From CAYJEJ01 sp964369315 (GTDB taxonomy: Bacteria; Pseudomonadota; Alphaproteobacteria; UBA3830; JAIRWN01), in contig CAYJEJ010000011.1 of the NCBI GenBank assembly GCA_964369315.1, forward strand, positions 1 through 24,772: DNA of 24,772 bases. Reading direction: 5' to 3'. Positions 23,712-24,772 of the stretch are shown here, one piece after another. Every line of letters begins with the position of its first letter. The first letter of the stretch is position 1. A program made the position numbers and the translations under genes. The notes below the pieces were generated by a model that saw only the letters and a list, made by a program, of their open reading frames with translations, was not told the origin of the DNA and did not search any database.

Positions 23712-24772
23712 ATGATTAATAGAAAAATTATACTGTCTTCCGTAATAGCGGGGGTCGTCTCTCTCTCAGCTAGTCATCATGTGACCGCTGCTTTGCCTAA
23801 CTTTCAACAAGGTCAAGAAGGAGTTCATGTAAATAATCAAAACATTCAGCGTGTTCAACAATTTCAAGATGAACGCGGAAAACCCACATCTTTTAGTGCT
23901 ACTCCAGAATTTCAAAATGAACGCGGAAAACTCACACCTTTTTATGCTATGCAGGTTGCCCTTCATATGTCTGATAAACAAAAATTATCGGAATTTGCTC
24001 AAATAAGCAAAAAATATAATAAGGCTGTAAAAGGTTTGCACTTTAACCCATTTCCTGTCACATCTGAAAATTATCCCAATATCCATAATAACTTGAATAA
24101 CTTGAATACTCAGGTCTTTTACGCTGACAATGACTTTGGGTTGACTACATATAAGGGAAATGCAAATTCAAAAATATCTCAAGCTAGATTTGAATATCCT
24201 GTGAGTTATGCTGAAGCCCAATACATAGTAGCTCTTGATGGTCAACATTATAACACAATGAGATTTAAAAATGTTTCTATGTCTATAAACGATGCACTGG
24301 CTATTCCTTTGGGAGCAAAAGGTGGTCAATATGCCTTGCATTATAGAGAAGTAGACGGAATTAACAGATTTTACTTAGATAAAGCAGAAACTCAAGAAAT
24401 CTTGATTAAAACATTGACTGGTGAGTACAATGAAGCAAATGGGGCAATAGTTGACTTATCAAGGTTCCATCACCTCAGCAGTATTAGGTCTAATATGTTT
24501 CTTTATTGTAAGAATATAACATCCGTCAAGTTTCCTAAGAATTTAAGAGAGATACGTTCTGAGTGTTTCAGAGGCTGCAATGCATTAACGAGTATCAACC
24601 TAGAAAAGATACATGTAATTAGTAGCCGTGCTTTCTTTGGTTGTGAAAACTTAAAATTAACAAAGGAAAGTTTAAAGAATGCTGAAATAATATATAATTA
24701 TGCTTTTTCTAGTCGACAAGGCGTAACAATAGACGAGCTAGATTTACGTAATTTAACCAGTATTCAGCGTGC
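23712..24772 (+). CDS. Secreted BspA-like leucine-rich-repeat protein, 3' truncated
   Basis: The frame is open from ATG 23712 to the window end (353 codons) with no stop. AAAAGGA lies 8 bases before the ATG. Residues 1-26 form a Sec signal: MINRK, a hydrophobic core and VTA before ALPN. Residues 51-80 hold two copies of a 16-residue motif (FQDERGKPTSF, FQNERGKLTPF). A polar region of about 170 residues with no family I recognise follows. From about residue 255 the pattern of BspA/LRR_5 repeats appears: SSIRSNMFLYCKNITSVKFP, LREIRSECFRGCNALTSINL and ISSRAFFGCENLKL, with the characteristic F-x-x-C-x-x-L. More repeats are expected beyond the edge. Such proteins are often surface adhesins of host-associated bacteria; here it is behind a strong promoter. 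Function is inferred from the repeat type only. Confidence 0.85.
   Translation, partial: MINRKIILSSVIAGVVSLSASHHVTAALPNFQQGQEGVHVNNQNIQRVQQFQDERGKPTSFSATPEFQNERGKLTPFYAMQVALHMSDKQKLSEFAQISKKYNKAVKGLHFNPFPVTSENYPNIHNNLNNLNTQVFYADNDFGLTTYKGNANSKISQARFEYPVSYAEAQYIVALDGQHYNTMRFKNVSMSINDALAIPLGAKGGQYALHYREVDGINRFYLDKAETQEILIKTLTGEYNEANGAIVDLSRFHHLSSIRSNMFLYCKNITSVKFPKNLREIRSECFRGCNALTSINLEKIHVISSRAFFGCENLKLTKESLKNAEIIYNYAFSSRQGVTIDELDLRNLTSIQR
23862..23951 (+). repeat. 48-bp tandem repeat inside the leucine-rich-repeat gene
   Basis: TTTCAAGATGAACGCGGAAA at 23862 recurs at 23910 with one change (AAT for GAT), a 48-base, 16-codon period. The encoded motif is FQ(D/N)ERGK(P/L)T(S/P)F(S/Y)A. Two copies, the second slightly shorter, so probably a slippage-prone segment in the region after the signal peptide. 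Confidence 0.8.

Noticed and set aside
23766..23981. 71-codon minus-strand frame
   Set aside because: It is antisense to the leucine-rich-repeat gene, whose promoter, ribosome binding site and signal peptide are clear; its apparent repeat mirrors the 48-base repeat.

Overview
The window looks like the chromosome of an AT-rich, Gram-negative alphaproteobacterium, probably host-associated. Support comes from lipid A synthesis (lpxC), diaminopimelate-type peptidoglycan (dapE, mrdA, rodA, mreD), BAM and YidC components, a YbjN protein with the C-terminal style seen in alphaproteobacteria, 8-stranded Opa/Msp-like surface barrels, and a secreted BspA-like leucine-rich-repeat protein of the sort common in gut and protist-associated bacteria. 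I cannot place it below class; Holosporales-like or gut RF32-like lineages are guesses. Both window ends cut through genes, and the left end lies inside a perfect repeat, so the window may be a whole contig.

Layout. 1-1627: 3' part of a gene that fuses identical 290-residue outer-membrane barrel units in frame. 1754-4961 (minus): lgt, dapE and a NifS/IscS-like cysteine desulfurase that starts with a lipoprotein signal. 5031-5739 (plus): ybjN and a small lipoprotein. 5830-5906 (minus): tRNA-Pro(UGG). 6035-13019 (minus): a tightly packed run ettA, yidC, bamB, der, fieF, which combines translation and ribosome assembly with inner- and outer-membrane protein insertion. 13143-14051 (minus): lpxC, divergent from mreD, mrdA, rodA (14214-17498, plus), the elongation machinery. 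17576-18334 (plus): a single-barrel outer-membrane protein, convergent with fabI, cmk, dcd, recF (18359-21676, minus). 21782-21855 (plus): tRNA-Gln(UUG). 21873-23524 (minus): a SPOR-domain membrane protein and comF. 23712-24772 (plus): the truncated leucine-rich-repeat gene behind a near-consensus sigma70 promoter.

Most of the window is housekeeping envelope biology: lipid A, peptidoglycan, lipoprotein maturation and membrane protein insertion. The unusual parts are the multi-barrel gene, the lipoprotein-signal cysteine desulfurase and the leucine-rich-repeat surface protein. I found no CRISPR array, transposase, phage gene, rRNA or convincing riboswitch. No new multi-gene system is evident; the best novelty candidates are the first two proteins.
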